In this document: in pieces, positions 1 through 8,606 of the stretch | Numbering within the stretch: the first letter of the stretch is position 1 | How the letters are laid out: each line of letters starts with the position of its first letter | Assembly: GCF_004339565.1 (NCBI RefSeq) | Contig: NZ_SMFZ01000001.1 | Span: 3,720,001-3,784,000 of the forward strand | Direction of reading: 5' to 3' | DNA length: 64,000 bases | Origin: Pseudonocardia endophytica | GTDB lineage: Bacteria; Actinomycetota; Actinomycetes; Mycobacteriales; Pseudonocardiaceae | Notes under the pieces: generated by a model | Databases searched by the model: none | Seen by the model: only the letters and a program-made list of their open reading frames with translations | Told to the model about the DNA's origin: nothing | Program-made: the position numbers and the translations under genes

Positions 1-1398
1 AGCCGCGACGAACTCTTTCCGGAGTTCGCCACCGACGGCTCCGCCCTCCCCGCCGACGCATGGGAACAGTGGGACGAGCCCTACAAGGTGTCCTTCCGCG
101 AGTACGTCGACATCCAGCGCCAGAAGGACGAGGGACTATACGGAGTCAAGACCGCGGTGGGGCGCACCCGCTACATCGAGGGCGCGGACCCCCGGTGGCG
201 GGCGATCATCAAGGAGCACTACGGCATCGCCTCGGTGGCCGAGTACTTCGCCGGCCTGTCCGAAGCAAAGCTGGCCCGGTTCGCGCCGTCCGCGGCGTGG
301 CGCACGGTGGCGACCCTGGGAATGCTCGACGAGATCCGCCACGGGCAGCTGCAGCTGTTCTTCCCGCACTCCTACGTCAAGCTTGACGACCAGTTCGACT
401 GGGCGCACAAGATGTACCACACCAACGAGTGGGGAGCGATCGCCGCGCGATCGATCTTCAGTGACCTCTTCCTGGCCGGTACGGCCGTCGACGCCGCGAT
501 CGCCGAGACGTTCGTGTTCGAGACCGCCTTTACCAACCTGCAGTTCCTCGGGATGGCCTCGGACGCGCTCAAGGCCGGTGACGTCGAGTTCTCCTCCCTG
601 CTGCAGTCGATCCAGACCGACGAGGCGCGCCACTCCCAGCAGGGCGCGGCGGTGATCGAGGTACTGCGCAGGCACGACCCCGATCACGCCCAGTACGTGG
701 TGGACAAGTCCGTGTGGCGAACCTGGAAGGTGTTCGCGCTTCTCACAGGGATGGGCATGGACTACTACATGCCGCTCGAGCACCGCCGCCACTCCTTCAA
801 GGAGTTCATGGAGGACATGGTCCTCGACCAGTTCAGCAAGTACATGCTCGACACCGGGCTGGCGCTGCCGTGGTACTGGAACCAGCTCCTCGACGAGGTC
901 GACAACTTCCACCACTCGATGCACCTCGGCTCCTGGACCTACCGGCCCACGCTCTGGTGGGACCCCGCGGCCGGCGTGTCGCCCGAGGAGCGGGGGTGGC
1001 TCGTGTCGAAGTACCCGGACTGGGAGCGCAACTGGGGCCGCAAGTGGGACGTCATCACGGCCAACGCCAAAGCCGGCCGTGAGGACCTCACCCTGCCCTC
1101 GACACTGCCGGTGACCTGCAACATGTGTCATCTGCCGATGACCGTGTGGACCGACGAGGCGGCGCCGCTGCGCATCGTCCGCAAGGGCGGGCGCAGCTAC
1201 CGGTTCTGCTCCGACCCCTGCCAGTGGATCTTCGAGCAGGAGCCGGAGAAGTACGTCGGCCACGATTCGCTGATCGACCGGTTCGTCGCGGGCCAGATCC
1301 AGCCGCCCGACCTCAACGGCGCCCTCGGCTACATGGGCATCACCCCGGAGGTCGCCGGCAAGGACGCGCTCGACTACGCGTGGGCCAACCCGGCCTGA
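1..1398 (+). CDS. Toluene-monooxygenase-type diiron hydroxylase alpha subunit (TmoA-like), 5' partial
   Basis: Catalytic large subunit of a soluble four-component diiron monooxygenase, which inserts one oxygen atom from O2 into an aromatic ring or alkene. The frame is open from base 1, so the start lies upstream; alignment to the complete paralogue at 23933 suggests about 23 residues are missing. Counting from the GTG at base 88, the diiron ligands are E52, E82, H85 (in DEIRH), E145, E179 and H182 (in DEARH). Their spacing equals that of TmoA E104/E134/H137/E197/E231/H234, and the conserved Thr201 equivalent is present. The C-terminus carries the cysteine-rich YHS-like region (CNMCHLPM, then FCSDPC). 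It starts the gene order A-B-C-D-E-F. Substrate cannot be assigned from sequence. Confidence 0.93.
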   Translation, partial: SRDELFPEFATDGSALPADAWEQWDEPYKVSFREYVDIQRQKDEGLYGVKTAVGRTRYIEGADPRWRAIIKEHYGIASVAEYFAGLSEAKLARFAPSAAWRTVATLGMLDEIRHGQLQLFFPHSYVKLDDQFDWAHKMYHTNEWGAIAARSIFSDLFLAGTAVDAAIAETFVFETAFTNLQFLGMASDALKAGDVEFSSLLQSIQTDEARHSQQGAAVIEVLRRHDPDHAQYVVDKSVWRTWKVFALLTGMGMDYYMPLEHRRHSFKEFMEDMVLDQFSKYMLDTGLALPWYWNQLLDEVDNFHHSMHLGSWTYRPTLWWDPAAGVSPEERGWLVSKYPDWERNWGRKWDVITANAKAGREDLTLPSTLPVTCNMCHLPMTVWTDEAAPLRIVRKGGRSYRFCSDPCQWIFEQEPEKYVGHDSLIDRFVAGQIQPPDLNGALGYMGITPEVAGKDALDYAWANPA

Positions 1399-1411
1399 GA
1401 GGACAACGATC

Positions 1412-1666
1412 ATGGGTAACCCGATGCCGGTCGTCGCCCACTTCCGAGGCGACTTCCTCTACAACCTGGTCCTGATCGAGGACACCGACTCCGTCGCCGA
1501 CGTCGGGCGCAAGTGCGCGGAGCACTCGGTCGGCCGTCGCGTTCCCGAGCAGGATGCGCCATACCAGGTCGAGTACGCCGGCTCGCTGCTGGCCGACTCG
1601 CTGACCGCCTCCGAGGCTGGAATCGAGCCGATGGAGGAAGTGATCGTCTCCTACGCCGCCCGATGA
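1412..1666 (+). CDS. Hydroxylase gamma subunit (TmoB-like)
   Basis: Small structural subunit (84 aa) of the hydroxylase. TmoB-family proteins have a ubiquitin-like fold and sit on the alpha subunit. The protein begins MGNPMPVVAHFRGDF and contains VLIEDTDSVADVGRKCAEHS, the usual strand-helix pattern of the family, at normal length. It starts 13 bases after the alpha stop, and its stop overlaps the next start (ATGA). The presence of a TmoB and a Rieske gene places the operon in the toluene/alkene monooxygenase group rather than the propane or phenol groups. Confidence 0.88.
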   Translation: MGNPMPVVAHFRGDFLYNLVLIEDTDSVADVGRKCAEHSVGRRVPEQDAPYQVEYAGSLLADSLTASEAGIEPMEEVIVSYAAR

Positions 1667-2022
1667 CCGCGGTGTCTCAAGGATCGTGGCAACCCGCCGG
1701 CGCGGCCGACGACGTCTGGGAGGGCGAGATGACCTTCCAGCAACTCGGCGACGGAACCTCGGTACTGCTGGTCAACACCGACGGCGCCGTGCGGGCCTTC
1801 CACGGTCTGTGTCCCCACCAGGAGAACTCTCTCGAGGACGCGGACTTCGACGGCGAGATCATCACCTGCCTCGCGCACATGTGGGAGTTCGACGCCCGCT
1901 CGGGCGCCGGCGTCAACCCGACGACCACCTGCCTACCGGAGTACCCCGTCGAGATCCGAGACGGCGAGCTCTACGTCCACACGTCCTCCGCACCCCCTGA
2001 GAAGGAGGCGGGTCCCGAATGA
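1663..2022 (+). CDS. Rieske [2Fe-2S] ferredoxin (TmoC-like)
   Basis: Electron-transfer ferredoxin that passes electrons from the reductase to the diiron hydroxylase. From the ATG at 1663 the protein is 119 aa. The Rieske ligands are C50-P-H52 and C69-L-A-H72, the same 19-residue spacing as T4moC. I chose the ATG that overlaps the gamma-subunit stop (ATGA) rather than longer upstream starts, because homology begins there and the overlap is typical of this operon. The tail after about residue 107 is Pro/Glu-rich and probably disordered. The stop overlaps the effector start. Confidence 0.92.
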   Translation: MTAVSQGSWQPAGAADDVWEGEMTFQQLGDGTSVLLVNTDGAVRAFHGLCPHQENSLEDADFDGEIITCLAHMWEFDARSGAGVNPTTTCLPEYPVEIRDGELYVHTSSAPPEKEAGPE

Positions 2023-2366
2023 CCGCAGAAGCAACCGACCCCACCACGTCCGGCCCGGCGGCCGCACTGGTCGGACCGATCATGCAGGTCGGCGAGATGG
2101 CCGAACTGGTGGCCGACGCGATCGCCGAGGACAACCCCGGCGTCGAGGTGCACCTCCGCGACGAGGGCTCCTACATCCACATCCACACACCAGGCCGGTG
2201 CCGTCTCACCCGCACGACCCTGACCGCGTTGGCCGGTCGTCCGATCCGGATCGGGGACGTCGAGCCGTACATGGCGTTCTTCGCCGGCCACATCATCACC
2301 ACGTCCGACGAGATCATCTGGCACACGAAGCAGGCAGCGGCCAGGCCAACCAGGAAGGAGGGCTGA
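2019..2366 (+). CDS. Monooxygenase effector/coupling protein (TmoD/MmoB-like)
   Basis: Cofactor-free regulatory protein (115 aa) that binds the hydroxylase near the diiron site and couples electron transfer to substrate oxidation. Family features seen are VGPIMQVGEMAELVADAIAEDNPG followed by a strand-rich core (GSYIHIHTPG) and a C-terminal FFAGHIITTSDEIIW segment. The first 16 or so residues are a Thr/Ala/Pro-rich extension. It overlaps the Rieske gene by four bases, indicating translational coupling. Confidence 0.9.
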   Translation: MTAEATDPTTSGPAAALVGPIMQVGEMAELVADAIAEDNPGVEVHLRDEGSYIHIHTPGRCRLTRTTLTALAGRPIRIGDVEPYMAFFAGHIITTSDEIIWHTKQAAARPTRKEG

Positions 2367-2371
2367 TCGCC

Positions 2372-3388
2372 GTGAGCTCACCCACCAGAAAGCGGCGCAG
2401 CTGGAGCCGCTACACCGAACGCCGCGTGCCCACCGAGTACGAGTTCGTCTCCCACGACCTGCACTGGCACTACAAGCCAGGGCAGACCCCTTGGGAGATG
2501 TCCCCGGACCACGTCTGGAACCGCTGGTACACCGAGCACCGCAACGACTCACCGTTCCGGTGCTCGGACTGGAACGCCTTCCGCGACCCGGACATGCTCG
2601 TCTACCGCACCTACGTGCGCATGCAGGACGAAGCAGAGACCTACGTGGACGGGCTGATCGACGACCACGAGGACCGCAACTCCTACGCCGAACTGAGCTC
2701 ACACTGGCTCGATGCGCTCGGCCGGGCCTACACCCCGTTCCGCTACGCCGGGCACGGCCTGCTCATGGCCTCGACCTACGTCATGTCCATGGCGCCGTCG
2801 AGCTACATCAGCAACGCGGTGGCCTTCCAGGGCGCCGACGAGCTCCGCCGCATCCAGCGGATCGCCTACCAGACCCGCCAGCTTCAAATCCACTATCCGG
2901 AGCGCGGATTCGGTGAGGACCGCGCCGCCTGGGAGACCGCACCGGCCCTGCAGCCGCTGCGCAAGGCGATCGAGACCCATCTCGGCATCCGTGACTGGGG
3001 CCAGTCGTGCGTGAACCTCTGCTTCGTGCTCAAGCCGGCGATCGACGCCGTGTTCAACCTCAGGGTGGCCGAGGCGGCCGCAGCGAACGGTGACGAACTC
3101 ACCTCGATGCTGCACCGCAATCTGCAGCTCGACACGATCCGTAGCCGCCGGTGGTCGGTCGCGCTGGCGCGCACTGCCATCGCCGATCACCCACCGAACC
3201 GTGACCTCATCCAGAGCTGGGTCGACCAGACCCGGGAGGACATCAGCTCGGCGGTCGTGGACGCCTCTGCGTTGCTCTCCACCCCGGCCTACGACCTCGG
3301 TCCGGACGAGACCCGCACTGCAGTGGACGAGGCGATCGACGCCGGCCTCATCGGCGTCGACAACGGGCTCGACGACACCGAAGCCTGA
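2372..3388 (+). CDS. Hydroxylase beta subunit (TmoE-like)
   Basis: Structural beta subunit of the diiron hydroxylase, paralogous to the alpha fold but lacking the metal ligands. The GTG at 2372 is preceded by a strong GGAAGGAGG at about 9 bases and follows the effector stop by 5 bases; it gives 338 aa, the usual family size. Longer in-frame starts overlap the effector gene and were rejected. Typical segments are RRVPTEYEFVSHDLHWHY at the N-terminus, then FRDPDMLVYRTYVRMQDEAE and APSSYISNAVAFQGADELRR. A perfect hairpin follows the stop. Confidence 0.9.
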   Translation: MSSPTRKRRSWSRYTERRVPTEYEFVSHDLHWHYKPGQTPWEMSPDHVWNRWYTEHRNDSPFRCSDWNAFRDPDMLVYRTYVRMQDEAETYVDGLIDDHEDRNSYAELSSHWLDALGRAYTPFRYAGHGLLMASTYVMSMAPSSYISNAVAFQGADELRRIQRIAYQTRQLQIHYPERGFGEDRAAWETAPALQPLRKAIETHLGIRDWGQSCVNLCFVLKPAIDAVFNLRVAEAAAANGDELTSMLHRNLQLDTIRSRRWSVALARTAIADHPPNRDLIQSWVDQTREDISSAVVDASALLSTPAYDLGPDETRTAVDEAIDAGLIGVDNGLDDTEA

Positions 3389-3412
3389 TCATCGTCCGAT
3401 CGACCCGAACCG

Positions 3413-3442
3413 AACGGGGCCCGGCGATCGCCGGGCCCCGTT
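3413..3442 (+). terminator. Perfect 30-nt palindrome between beta subunit and reductase genes
   Basis: The sequence is exactly self-complementary: a 13-bp GC-rich stem around a GATC tetraloop, beginning AACGGGGCCCGGC. There is no T-run, as usual for actinobacterial hairpin terminators. It lies 24 bases after the beta stop and 24 bases before the reductase start, inside the operon. It may act as an attenuator or RNA-processing site that lowers reductase expression relative to the hydroxylase. Confidence 0.7.
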
Positions 3443-3466
3443 CCCGAGGGACGAGGAAAGGTCGAC

Positions 3467-4708
3467 ATGCTGCACGACAACGGGCACGGCGTAGTGGTCG
3501 TCGGCGCCTCAGTCGCCGGCGTTCACGCGGCCGAAGCTCTGCGCGACAACGCCTACAGCGGCCCGATCACCGTCCTTGACGCGGAACCCGGCCCCGCGTC
3601 CTACGACCGCCCGCCGCTGTCCAAACAGCTACTGCTCGGCGAGTGGGACCTCCCGCGGGCAGCTCTCCGAGCACCCGCGGCGCTTGCCGACCGGCACATC
3701 GACACCCGCTACGGAGTACACGCCGTCGGCCTCGACGTCGATGCGGCGACTGTTCACACCTCACACGGGCCGCAACCGTTCGACGGCCTCATCATCGCCA
3801 CAGGTGCCACCCCGCGGCGTCTGCCCGGCGTGGCCCCGATGGCCGGTCTTCATGGGCTGCGAACGGCGAGCGAGTGTCTCGCACTGCGCGCCGACTTCGA
3901 GCGCGGAGCGGAACTCGTGATTGTGGGGGCCGGCTTCATCGGGATGGAGGTCGCCGCCGCGGCGCGCGCCATGGGCGTTTCGGTCACAGTCGTGGACACC
4001 CTCGACGCGCCGATGGCCGGCCAGCTCGGGCGCGAGCTCGGACAACAGCTGCAGCGGCTCCACGAGGGACACGGCGTGCGCTTCCTGCTCGGCCGGGGCG
4101 TCACGTCCGTTCGTGGTGTCGATCGCGTCGAGTCCGTCGAACTCGACGACGGAACGGTGCTGCGGGCCGACGTGGTGCTCGTCGGCATCGGCGCGCGACC
4201 CGTGACCGACTGGCTCAGCCGTAGTGGCCTCGACACCTCCGATGGCCTGATCTGTGATCGCCGCCTGTTCGCGGCTCCGCAGATCGTCGGCGCCGGTGAC
4301 GTCGTGAACTGGCACAACCCACGTTACGACCGGCGAATGCGGATCGAGCACTGGACCACGGCCATGGAACATGGCGCCGTGGCCGCGGGGAACCTTCTCG
4401 GTGACGCCGACGAGCACCGTGACGCCGACCTGGTGCCGTACTTCTGGTCCGACCAATACGGTGTGCGAATCCAGCAGGCGGGCATCACCGGTGCCACCAC
4501 ACGGGTCGTGCGAGGAGACCCCGACACGGTCGTCGTCCTGTCGGGGGACGCCGATCTGCTAACGGGAGTGATCGCTGTCGGCGCCGACCGAGCCTTCGTC
4601 CGGGCACGACGTCTTCTCCGGAAACCGTGCACGCTCGATGATGCCGAGGACGCCGTCGCCTCGCTTCTCGCCCGAGGAGGCGTGGGATCTGAGCCGTCTC
4701 GGCGATGA
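3467..4708 (+). CDS. FAD-dependent NAD(P)H:ferredoxin reductase (putidaredoxin/rhodocoxin reductase type)
   Basis: Feeds electrons from NAD(P)H to the Rieske ferredoxin. The 413-aa protein shows an N-terminal FAD dinucleotide fold (VVVVGASVAGVHAAEAL), the SYDRPPLSKQ motif, an NAD-binding fold (LVIVGAGFIGMEV) and the second FAD motif (IVGAGDV). A C-terminal WSDQYGVRIQQAG segment is typical of this family. Unlike classical TmoF reductases it has no plant-type 2Fe-2S domain, so the single redox centre is FAD. ATG 3467 follows an AGGAAAGG at about 7 bases. It sits at position F of the operon. Confidence 0.92.
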   Translation: MLHDNGHGVVVVGASVAGVHAAEALRDNAYSGPITVLDAEPGPASYDRPPLSKQLLLGEWDLPRAALRAPAALADRHIDTRYGVHAVGLDVDAATVHTSHGPQPFDGLIIATGATPRRLPGVAPMAGLHGLRTASECLALRADFERGAELVIVGAGFIGMEVAAAARAMGVSVTVVDTLDAPMAGQLGRELGQQLQRLHEGHGVRFLLGRGVTSVRGVDRVESVELDDGTVLRADVVLVGIGARPVTDWLSRSGLDTSDGLICDRRLFAAPQIVGAGDVVNWHNPRYDRRMRIEHWTTAMEHGAVAAGNLLGDADEHRDADLVPYFWSDQYGVRIQQAGITGATTRVVRGDPDTVVVLSGDADLLTGVIAVGADRAFVRARRLLRKPCTLDDAEDAVASLLARGGVGSEPSRR

Positions 4709-5108
4709 CCTCGCAAGCGCCTGAGCAGCGCGATTTCTGGCCGCTCGGGTTGCCACCGAGGGCCCGAGAACCCGCAAGTATCAGGGCCGAACGGCAGATC
4801 GCCGTCGCGGCCCGTTCCCGTGCCGGCGCCACCAGCCGCAGACCCGGGCGGCTCGGCGGGTCCGCCGGCCGGCGTCGAGCGCGGCAGCGCCCTGCACAGA
4901 GCCGACCGCGCCGCCCCGTGCCGCCTGCCCGCCCACTTGACCCTCGGACCGCAGCCCGCTACAAACGTTTATAGTCCGACGGCGAGGTCGAGCCGATGGC
5001 GATCGCCCGGTCGACTCGCAACAACTCGCTCCAGTTCACGGTGAACCCATCACTACCTGGAGCTTCACTGCGATCACATGGTCAACGGCTACAGAGGCAG
5101 GGAGCCTG
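4709..5108 (+). other. Intergenic region with no convincing gene
   Basis: A 400-base gap between the reductase and the aldehyde dehydrogenase. An open frame at 4705-4974 is Arg/Pro-rich with no recognisable domain or good ribosome site, so I do not call it. The gap holds a LacI-type palindrome at 4959-4974 and presumably the dehydrogenase promoter, leaving a leader of about 130 bases. Confidence 0.6.
4959..4974. promoter_or_regulatory. Candidate LacI-family operator
   Basis: CTACAAACGTTTATAG matches its reverse complement at 14 of 16 bases and has the central CpG typical of LacI-family operators. It lies upstream of the aldehyde dehydrogenase gene. Related cores occur at 7776-7783 and 10011-10019, the latter upstream of the lacI-type gene itself. 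Binding by that regulator is inference. Confidence 0.55.
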
Positions 5109-6536
5109 ATGCAGAACGCGGATCGTTTCTACATCGACGGTGAGTGGATCAGCCCGCACTCGTCGGACAGCACGGCGGTGATCGATCCGTCGACCGAGCA
5201 GGCCGTGGCAACGGTCGCGCTGGGAGACAAGCAGGACGTCGACCGGGCGGTCGCCGCGGCGCGGCGTGCGTTCCCGTCCTTCTCGACGACGTCGGTCGAG
5301 GACCGGATCGCGCTGCTGGAGCGGATCATCGAGGTCTACCAGTCGCGGAGCGACGACCTGGCCCAGGTCCTGATGACCGAGATGGGCGCTCCGACCACAC
5401 TGGCGCACACCGCTCAGGTCGGCGCGGGGCTCGGCCAGTTCGCGTCGGCGTTGGACGCGCTGAAGAACTTCGAGTTCGAGGAGCAGCGTGGTTCCACGAT
5501 GGTCCGGCACGAGCCGATCGGGGTGTGCGGGCTGATCACGCCCTGGAACTGGCCCGCGCTGCTGATCGGCGCCAAGGTCGCGCCCGCTCTGGCCGCCGGG
5601 TGCACGGTGGTGCTGAAGCCGTCGGAACTCGCGCCGGTCAGCGCCGTGATCATCACCGAGATCCTGCACGATGCCGGCGTGCCCGCCGGCGTGTTCAACC
5701 TGGTGCACGGTGACGGACCGACGGTCGGCTCCGCGATCACCGCCCACCCGGACGTGGACATGGTGTCGTTCACGGGCTCGACCCGCGCGGGGGTGCAGGT
5801 CGCCGAGAACGCGGCACCCACCGTCAAGCGGGTGGCCCAGGAGCTCGGCGGCAAGTCGGCCAACATCCTGCTCGACGACGCCGACCTCACGACGGCGATT
5901 CCTCGGGACATGAACGACGCCTGCGCGAACTCGGGCCAGTCCTGCAACGCCGGTACCCGCTTCCTGGTCCCGGAGACCAAGCGCAGCGAGGCCGAGAAGA
6001 TCGCGAAGGGCGCAGCCGAGGCGATCGTGGTCGGTCCGCCGACGGAGGAGGGAACCCAGATCGGTCCGCTGATCTCGCAGGCCGCCTACGACAAGGTGCA
6101 GCGTCTGATCGAGCGGGCCCTCGACCAGGGCGCGACGCTGGTGACCGGCGGGCTCGGGCGTCCCGAGGGGCTCGAGAGCGGGTACTACGTCCGGCCCACG
6201 GTGCTCACCGACGTCACCAACGACATGGAGATCGCCCAGGAGGAGATCTTCGGCCCGGTGATCACGCTGATCTCCTACACCGACGAGGACCACGCGGTGC
6301 AGATCGCGAACGACACGATCTACGGCCTGTCCGGGTTCGTGTCGTCGGCCGACATCGACCACGCGCGCGCGGTGGCACGTCGGATGCGCACCGGCATGGT
6401 GCACCTCAACGGGAACGGGCTGGACTTCGCCGGATCGTTCGGCGGGTACAAGCAGTCCGGCAACGGCCGGGAGTACTCCGACTTCGGGCTCCGGGAGTTC
6501 CTTGAGGTGAAGTCGATCTTCGGGTACCAGACGTAA
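5109..6536 (+). CDS. NAD(P)-dependent aldehyde dehydrogenase
   Basis: Oxidises an aldehyde to the carboxylate, plausibly a product of monooxygenase chemistry; the substrate is unknown. The 475-aa protein is full length. It has the TPWNWP and KPSELAP cofactor-binding motifs, FTGSTRAG, the general base E245 in QELGGKSAN and the nucleophile C279 in NSGQSCNAG. ATG 5109 follows a GGCAGGGAGC. A LacI-type palindrome lies about 135 bases upstream. It converges on the CoA-transferase gene. Confidence 0.92.
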   Translation: MQNADRFYIDGEWISPHSSDSTAVIDPSTEQAVATVALGDKQDVDRAVAAARRAFPSFSTTSVEDRIALLERIIEVYQSRSDDLAQVLMTEMGAPTTLAHTAQVGAGLGQFASALDALKNFEFEEQRGSTMVRHEPIGVCGLITPWNWPALLIGAKVAPALAAGCTVVLKPSELAPVSAVIITEILHDAGVPAGVFNLVHGDGPTVGSAITAHPDVDMVSFTGSTRAGVQVAENAAPTVKRVAQELGGKSANILLDDADLTTAIPRDMNDACANSGQSCNAGTRFLVPETKRSEAEKIAKGAAEAIVVGPPTEEGTQIGPLISQAAYDKVQRLIERALDQGATLVTGGLGRPEGLESGYYVRPTVLTDVTNDMEIAQEEIFGPVITLISYTDEDHAVQIANDTIYGLSGFVSSADIDHARAVARRMRTGMVHLNGNGLDFAGSFGGYKQSGNGREYSDFGLREFLEVKSIFGYQT

Positions 6537-6542
6537 GCCCTT

Positions 6543-6583
6543 GCCGGACACGGGCGCCTGCACGCGCGGCGGCCGTGTCCGGC
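6543..6583. terminator. Bidirectional hairpin between convergent genes
   Basis: GCCGGACACGG (6543-6553) pairs perfectly with CCGTGTCCGGC (6573-6583), an 11-bp stem with a 19-base loop. It lies directly after the aldehyde dehydrogenase stop and before the end of the convergent CoA-transferase gene, so it could terminate both transcripts. Confidence 0.65.
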
Positions 6584-6610
6584 CGGCTCGTCCCCTCGGC
6601 GGCGAGCGTG

Positions 6611-7762
6611 TCAGCCCGGTGCGGGGTCGAGCCGGTCGATCGGCGGCGCCAGCGGTGGCGGCGCGGTGCGGTAGGTCGGCGGAGTCAGCGACAGACCGAT
6701 CGGGTTGCGGGTGACGGTCACCGACGAGTGCGGGCCACGTGGCAGGTCGACGGTGGGGGACAGACCGAGCCGGGTGGCGAGCTCGAACGCACCGGCGATG
6801 TCGTTGACCACCCCGGCGGGCACGCCGGCCGAGGTCAGGTCCCGCGCCCATTCGGCAGCCGGTCGCCGACGCAGCAGCGAACAGAGCTCCTTGCGCAGCG
6901 CCTCGCGGTGGGCCACCCGGACCGGGTTCGTGGCGAACCTCGTGTCCTCGGCCAGGTGTGGCGCGCCGACGGTGTGGCACAGCAGCCGGAACTGTCGGTC
7001 GTTGCCCACCGCGACGGCGAGCTCGCGATCCGCGCACTCGAGCAGCTCGTACGGGGCGATGCTGGGGTGGTTGTTCCCGAGCCGCCCCGGGACGATCTTG
7101 CCGGAGGTGTAGGCGGTGCCCTGGTTGGTCAGTGCGGCCAGCAGCGAGGACAGCAGGTCCACCTCGACCCGCTGGCCGTGTCCGGTCCGCTCGCGGTACT
7201 GCAGCGCGGAGAGGATGCCGACGCCGGCGAACAGGCCGGCCAGGACGTCGACGAGCGCCACGCCGACCTTCTGCGGGGCACCGTCGGGTTCGCCGGTGAT
7301 GCTCATCAGTCCGCCGAGCGCCTGCACGAGCAGGTCGTAGCCCGGCAGGTCCGCGCCGCCGTGGCGGCCGAACCCGGTCACCGAGCAGTAGACGAGCCGG
7401 GGGTTGGCGGCGCAGAGCTCGTCCGCGCCGAGGCCGAGACGGTCCATCACGCCGGCGCGGAAGTTCTCCACGACCACGTCGCAGTCCTGCGCGATGCTGC
7501 GCGCGCGAGCGAGGCCGCGGGGGCTGGCCAGGTCGATGGCCACGCTGGTCTTGTTGCGGTTGACCGACTGGAAGTAGGTGGACTCGCCCGTCGCGTCGTA
7601 GGGAGGACCCCAGGATCGGGTCTCGTCGCCGATGCCGGGGCGCTCGACTTTGATCACCTCGGCGCCCAGATCGGCGAGCATCATGGTGGCGAACGGCCCC
7701 GCGAGAACCCGGGAGAAGTCGAGCACCCGCAGGTGCTCGAGAGCCGATGAACCCGTCTGCAA
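6611..7762 (-). CDS. CaiB/BaiF family (class III) CoA-transferase
   Basis: Transfers CoA between acyl-CoA and a carboxylic acid, or acts as an acyl-CoA racemase. The 383-aa protein has the family N-terminus (LDFSRVLAGPFATMMLADLGA), the RNKTSVAIDL and NFRAG segments, and the catalytic Asp in GYDLLVQALGGLMS. The start is a TTG at 7762 preceded by GAGGTGAT; the nearby ATG is out of frame. The AAACGTTT palindrome at 7775-7784 lies just upstream of the ribosome site. It could activate the acid made by the neighbouring aldehyde dehydrogenase, as isoG-type transferases are found beside isoprene monooxygenase genes. Confidence 0.9.
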   Translation of the reverse strand: MQTGSSALEHLRVLDFSRVLAGPFATMMLADLGAEVIKVERPGIGDETRSWGPPYDATGESTYFQSVNRNKTSVAIDLASPRGLARARSIAQDCDVVVENFRAGVMDRLGLGADELCAANPRLVYCSVTGFGRHGGADLPGYDLLVQALGGLMSITGEPDGAPQKVGVALVDVLAGLFAGVGILSALQYRERTGHGQRVEVDLLSSLLAALTNQGTAYTSGKIVPGRLGNNHPSIAPYELLECADRELAVAVGNDRQFRLLCHTVGAPHLAEDTRFATNPVRVAHREALRKELCSLLRRRPAAEWARDLTSAGVPAGVVNDIAGAFELATRLGLSPTVDLPRGPHSSVTVTRNPIGLSLTPPTYRTAPPPLAPPIDRLDPAPG

Positions 7763-7774
7763 CTCATCACCTCA

Positions 7775-7784
7775 GAAACGTTTC
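7775..7784. promoter_or_regulatory. Candidate LacI-family operator
   Basis: GAAACGTTTC is a perfect 10-bp palindrome, about 13-22 bases upstream of the minus-strand CoA-transferase start. It shares the AAACGTTT core with the site at 4959-4974. The remainder of the 387-base divergent gap (7763-8149) shows no gene. Confidence 0.5.
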
Positions 7785-7991
7785 GAAACCAGTTCGTTCG
7801 TCACGCCAACAGCCCGGCCGTGCTGGCCGGCAAGCTCCCGCGGGCAGCCGTCGCGCCGTACTGGGAGTCGCGCGTCATGGCCTCTCACCGGCCACGACAG
7901 CGTTCTCGGTCGGGCCAGGTCAGCCGGGTCCACGTATGATGCATGGCGGCACAGGCCGGAGATGAAGGGGCGTCGATCGAGCCGTTCACTC

Positions 7992-8022
7992 TTGACTGTA
8001 CCCGCCAGTCGGACGCTATCAT
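7992..8022 (+). promoter_or_regulatory. Candidate promoter for the cupin gene cluster
   Basis: TTGACT (7992-7997) and TATCAT (8017-8022) are separated by 19 bases, slightly long for a housekeeping promoter. A half-operator-like GAAACGAATC follows immediately. It would give a leader of about 120 bases before the GTG at 8150. Confidence 0.4.
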
Positions 8023-8149
8023 AGAAACGAATCAAGTCGCTGAGAACGTCCTCCCAGCAGGGCTCGGCGAGCTGAGATCCCACGCGTGACGGCTGCCCGG
8101 TCGCGGGCCGCTCGTCATCGTCCACCGCGACCGGGAAGGACCAAGACCT

Positions 8150-8605
8150 GTGCCGGACTACGACCCACACGCGCCGAACGCACGGCGCTACCCACGGGTG
8201 ATCGTGCCCGACGAGATCGACAAGATGCCGCGGCTGACCTTCAACACCGGCATCACGACGAACATCTTCGTCTCCCGTGAGCGCGACGACGCCCGCTACT
8301 TCCGCCACGGCTACTGCTACGGCGAGCCCGACCACCTGCCGTACCACTGGGATCAGAAGGACTTCGACGAGTCCCACTACGTCCTCAAGGGACGGATCCA
8401 CCTGGTGGTCGAGGACGCTGCGGGCCGGACCATCGTGCTCGAGGCCGGCGAGGGCGAGCACATCTACCTGCCCGCGGGCTACAAGTACACGCTCGAGGCC
8501 ACGGGCGTCGCCTTCACCTTCTTCTGGACCTCGGGACCGTCCCCGAAGGTCGGAGTGGTCGAGGCGGCCGAGTACAGCCGCGAGCTCAAGGCGATGAGGA
8601 GCTGA
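8150..8605 (+). CDS. Cupin-domain protein
   Basis: A 151-aa single-domain protein whose central part fits a small beta-barrel cupin: a candidate metal-binding stretch DHLPYHWDQKDFDESHYVLKG and the second motif GEGEHIYLPAGYKYTLEATG. Such proteins are oxygenases, isomerases or sensors; the substrate is not predictable. GTG 8150 follows a GGGAAGGA. It starts a tight three-gene set with the next two genes. Confidence 0.75.
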   Translation: MPDYDPHAPNARRYPRVIVPDEIDKMPRLTFNTGITTNIFVSRERDDARYFRHGYCYGEPDHLPYHWDQKDFDESHYVLKGRIHLVVEDAAGRTIVLEAGEGEHIYLPAGYKYTLEATGVAFTFFWTSGPSPKVGVVEAAEYSRELKAMRS

Positions 8606-8606
8606 C

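Noticed and set aside
1..3388. Assignment of the first oxygenase to the propane or tetrahydrofuran monooxygenase group
   Set aside because: Those groups lack TmoB-type gamma and Rieske subunits, both of which are present here.
4705..4974. Open frame of 89 codons after the first reductase
   Set aside because: Arg/Pro/Ala-rich composition, no domain and no ribosome site; high-GC DNA readily keeps such frames open.
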